In this document: positions 13,240 through 13,332 of the stretch, piece after piece
How the letters are laid out: the number at the start of each line of letters is the position of its first letter
Numbering within the stretch: position 1 is the first letter of the stretch
Assembly (NCBI GenBank): GCA_007130355.1
Contig: SLSQ01000033.1
Location: 1 to 13,332, forward strand
Length of the DNA: 13,332 nucleotides
Source: Trueperaceae bacterium
GTDB taxonomy: Bacteria; Deinococcota; Deinococci; Deinococcales; Trueperaceae
Direction: 5' to 3'
The notes under the pieces: model-generated
What the model saw: only the letters and a program-made list of their open reading frames with translations
The model's database searches: none
Told to the model about the DNA's origin: nothing
Program-made: the position numbers and the translations under genes

Positions 13240-13332
13240 ATGGCTACAGGCAAAGTGAAGTGGTTCAGCCCCGAAAAAGGTTTCGGATTCATCGAACAGG
13301 GCGACGGCTCCGCCGACGTCTTCGTTCACTTC
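13240..13332 (+). CDS. Cold-shock domain protein (CspA family, partial, cut by window edge)
   Basis: The first 31 codons of a CspA-type nucleic-acid chaperone are present. The start reads MATGKVKWFSPEKGFGFI, with the RNP1 motif KGFGFI and the RNP2 motif DVFVHF at the edge; Trp and Phe residues at the usual RNA-stacking positions are intact. The full protein should be about 65-75 residues. It binds single-stranded RNA or DNA in the cytoplasm and melts secondary structure. It is transcribed divergently from the peptidase operon from its own promoter, with a hairpin-rich leader. The codon use is less extreme in GC than in neighbouring genes (for example GCT, ACA, AAA), as is common for highly expressed genes. 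Confidence 0.95.
   Translation, partial: MATGKVKWFSPEKGFGFIEQGDGSADVFVHF

Noticed and set aside
13056..13292. Longer N-terminus for the M3 peptidase
   Set aside because: It would run through the cold-shock promoter and leader, while a near-perfect ribosome-binding site marks 13055.
11245..13329. A very long open frame on the minus strand joined to the P1 peptidase frame (about 1093 codons)
   Set aside because: The upstream part lies antiparallel within the pepF codons in another frame, is extremely Arg/Pro/Gly/Ala-rich, and has no family features. Only the part from the GTG at 11244 matches a known family.

Overview
This is a very GC-rich, gene-dense bacterial window with nine complete chromosomal genes, several more cut or coupled at the edges, and no IS transposase, phage gene, tRNA, rRNA or CRISPR array that I can see. 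Several genes appear to be expressed from leaderless promoters, with a TANNNT -10 box six bases before the ATG. With the gene content (S9 and M3 peptidases, a Mrp-type antiporter, a small non-coding inverted-repeat element), this points to a Deinococcota-like lineage, for example the Trueperales. Actinobacteria also use leaderless mRNAs, so the assignment is only moderately supported and rests on inference, not on a search.

Layout. Positions 1-2797 (minus strand) hold a tightly coupled Mrp/Mnh cation:proton antiporter operon in the order E-F-G-B-C-D, with ATGA or GTGA overlaps at four junctions and D running off the left edge. The B subunit is a fusion carrying MbhD- and MbhE-like domains ahead of MnhB. 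Divergent from it, 2883-4757 (plus) encodes an S9 family serine peptidase. A perfect 16-bp hairpin at 4825-4861 separates it from a convergent secreted von Willebrand factor A lipoprotein (4904-6019, minus). A 370-base intergenic region with candidate promoters follows, then an orphan membrane histidine kinase (6390-7706, plus). The kinase overlaps tail-to-tail with an exported DUF3298/RsiV-like protein (7700-8881, minus), which lies 31 bases behind a membrane-anchored DUF6544-like protein (8913-9731, minus).

Positions 9732-10047 contain no gene but hold the most unusual non-coding structure in the window: a 133-base element bounded by perfect 20-bp inverted repeats (9840-9972). It is best explained as a MITE-like or small non-coding repeat, or less likely as an invertible segment. 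Next is a two-gene peptidase operon on the minus strand, in which an oligoendopeptidase F-like M3 metallopeptidase (11241-13055) is translationally coupled to a P1/DmpA-type autoprocessing aminopeptidase (10048-11244). A cold-shock protein gene starts divergently at 13240 behind a strong-looking promoter and a leader with three predicted hairpins, and is cut by the right edge.

How the genes work together. The antiporter would exchange Na+ for protons across the membrane. The two peptidases at 10-13 kb probably act in series on cytoplasmic oligopeptides: M3 trims them and P1 removes N-terminal residues. The vWA lipoprotein, DUF3298 and DUF6544 proteins are envelope proteins of unknown role. 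The kinase has no response regulator beside it. I found no clear multi-gene defence or novel enzymatic system. The points most worth following are the inverted-repeat element, the MbhD-E-F fusion in the antiporter, the leaderless divergent promoter pair, and the structured csp leader.
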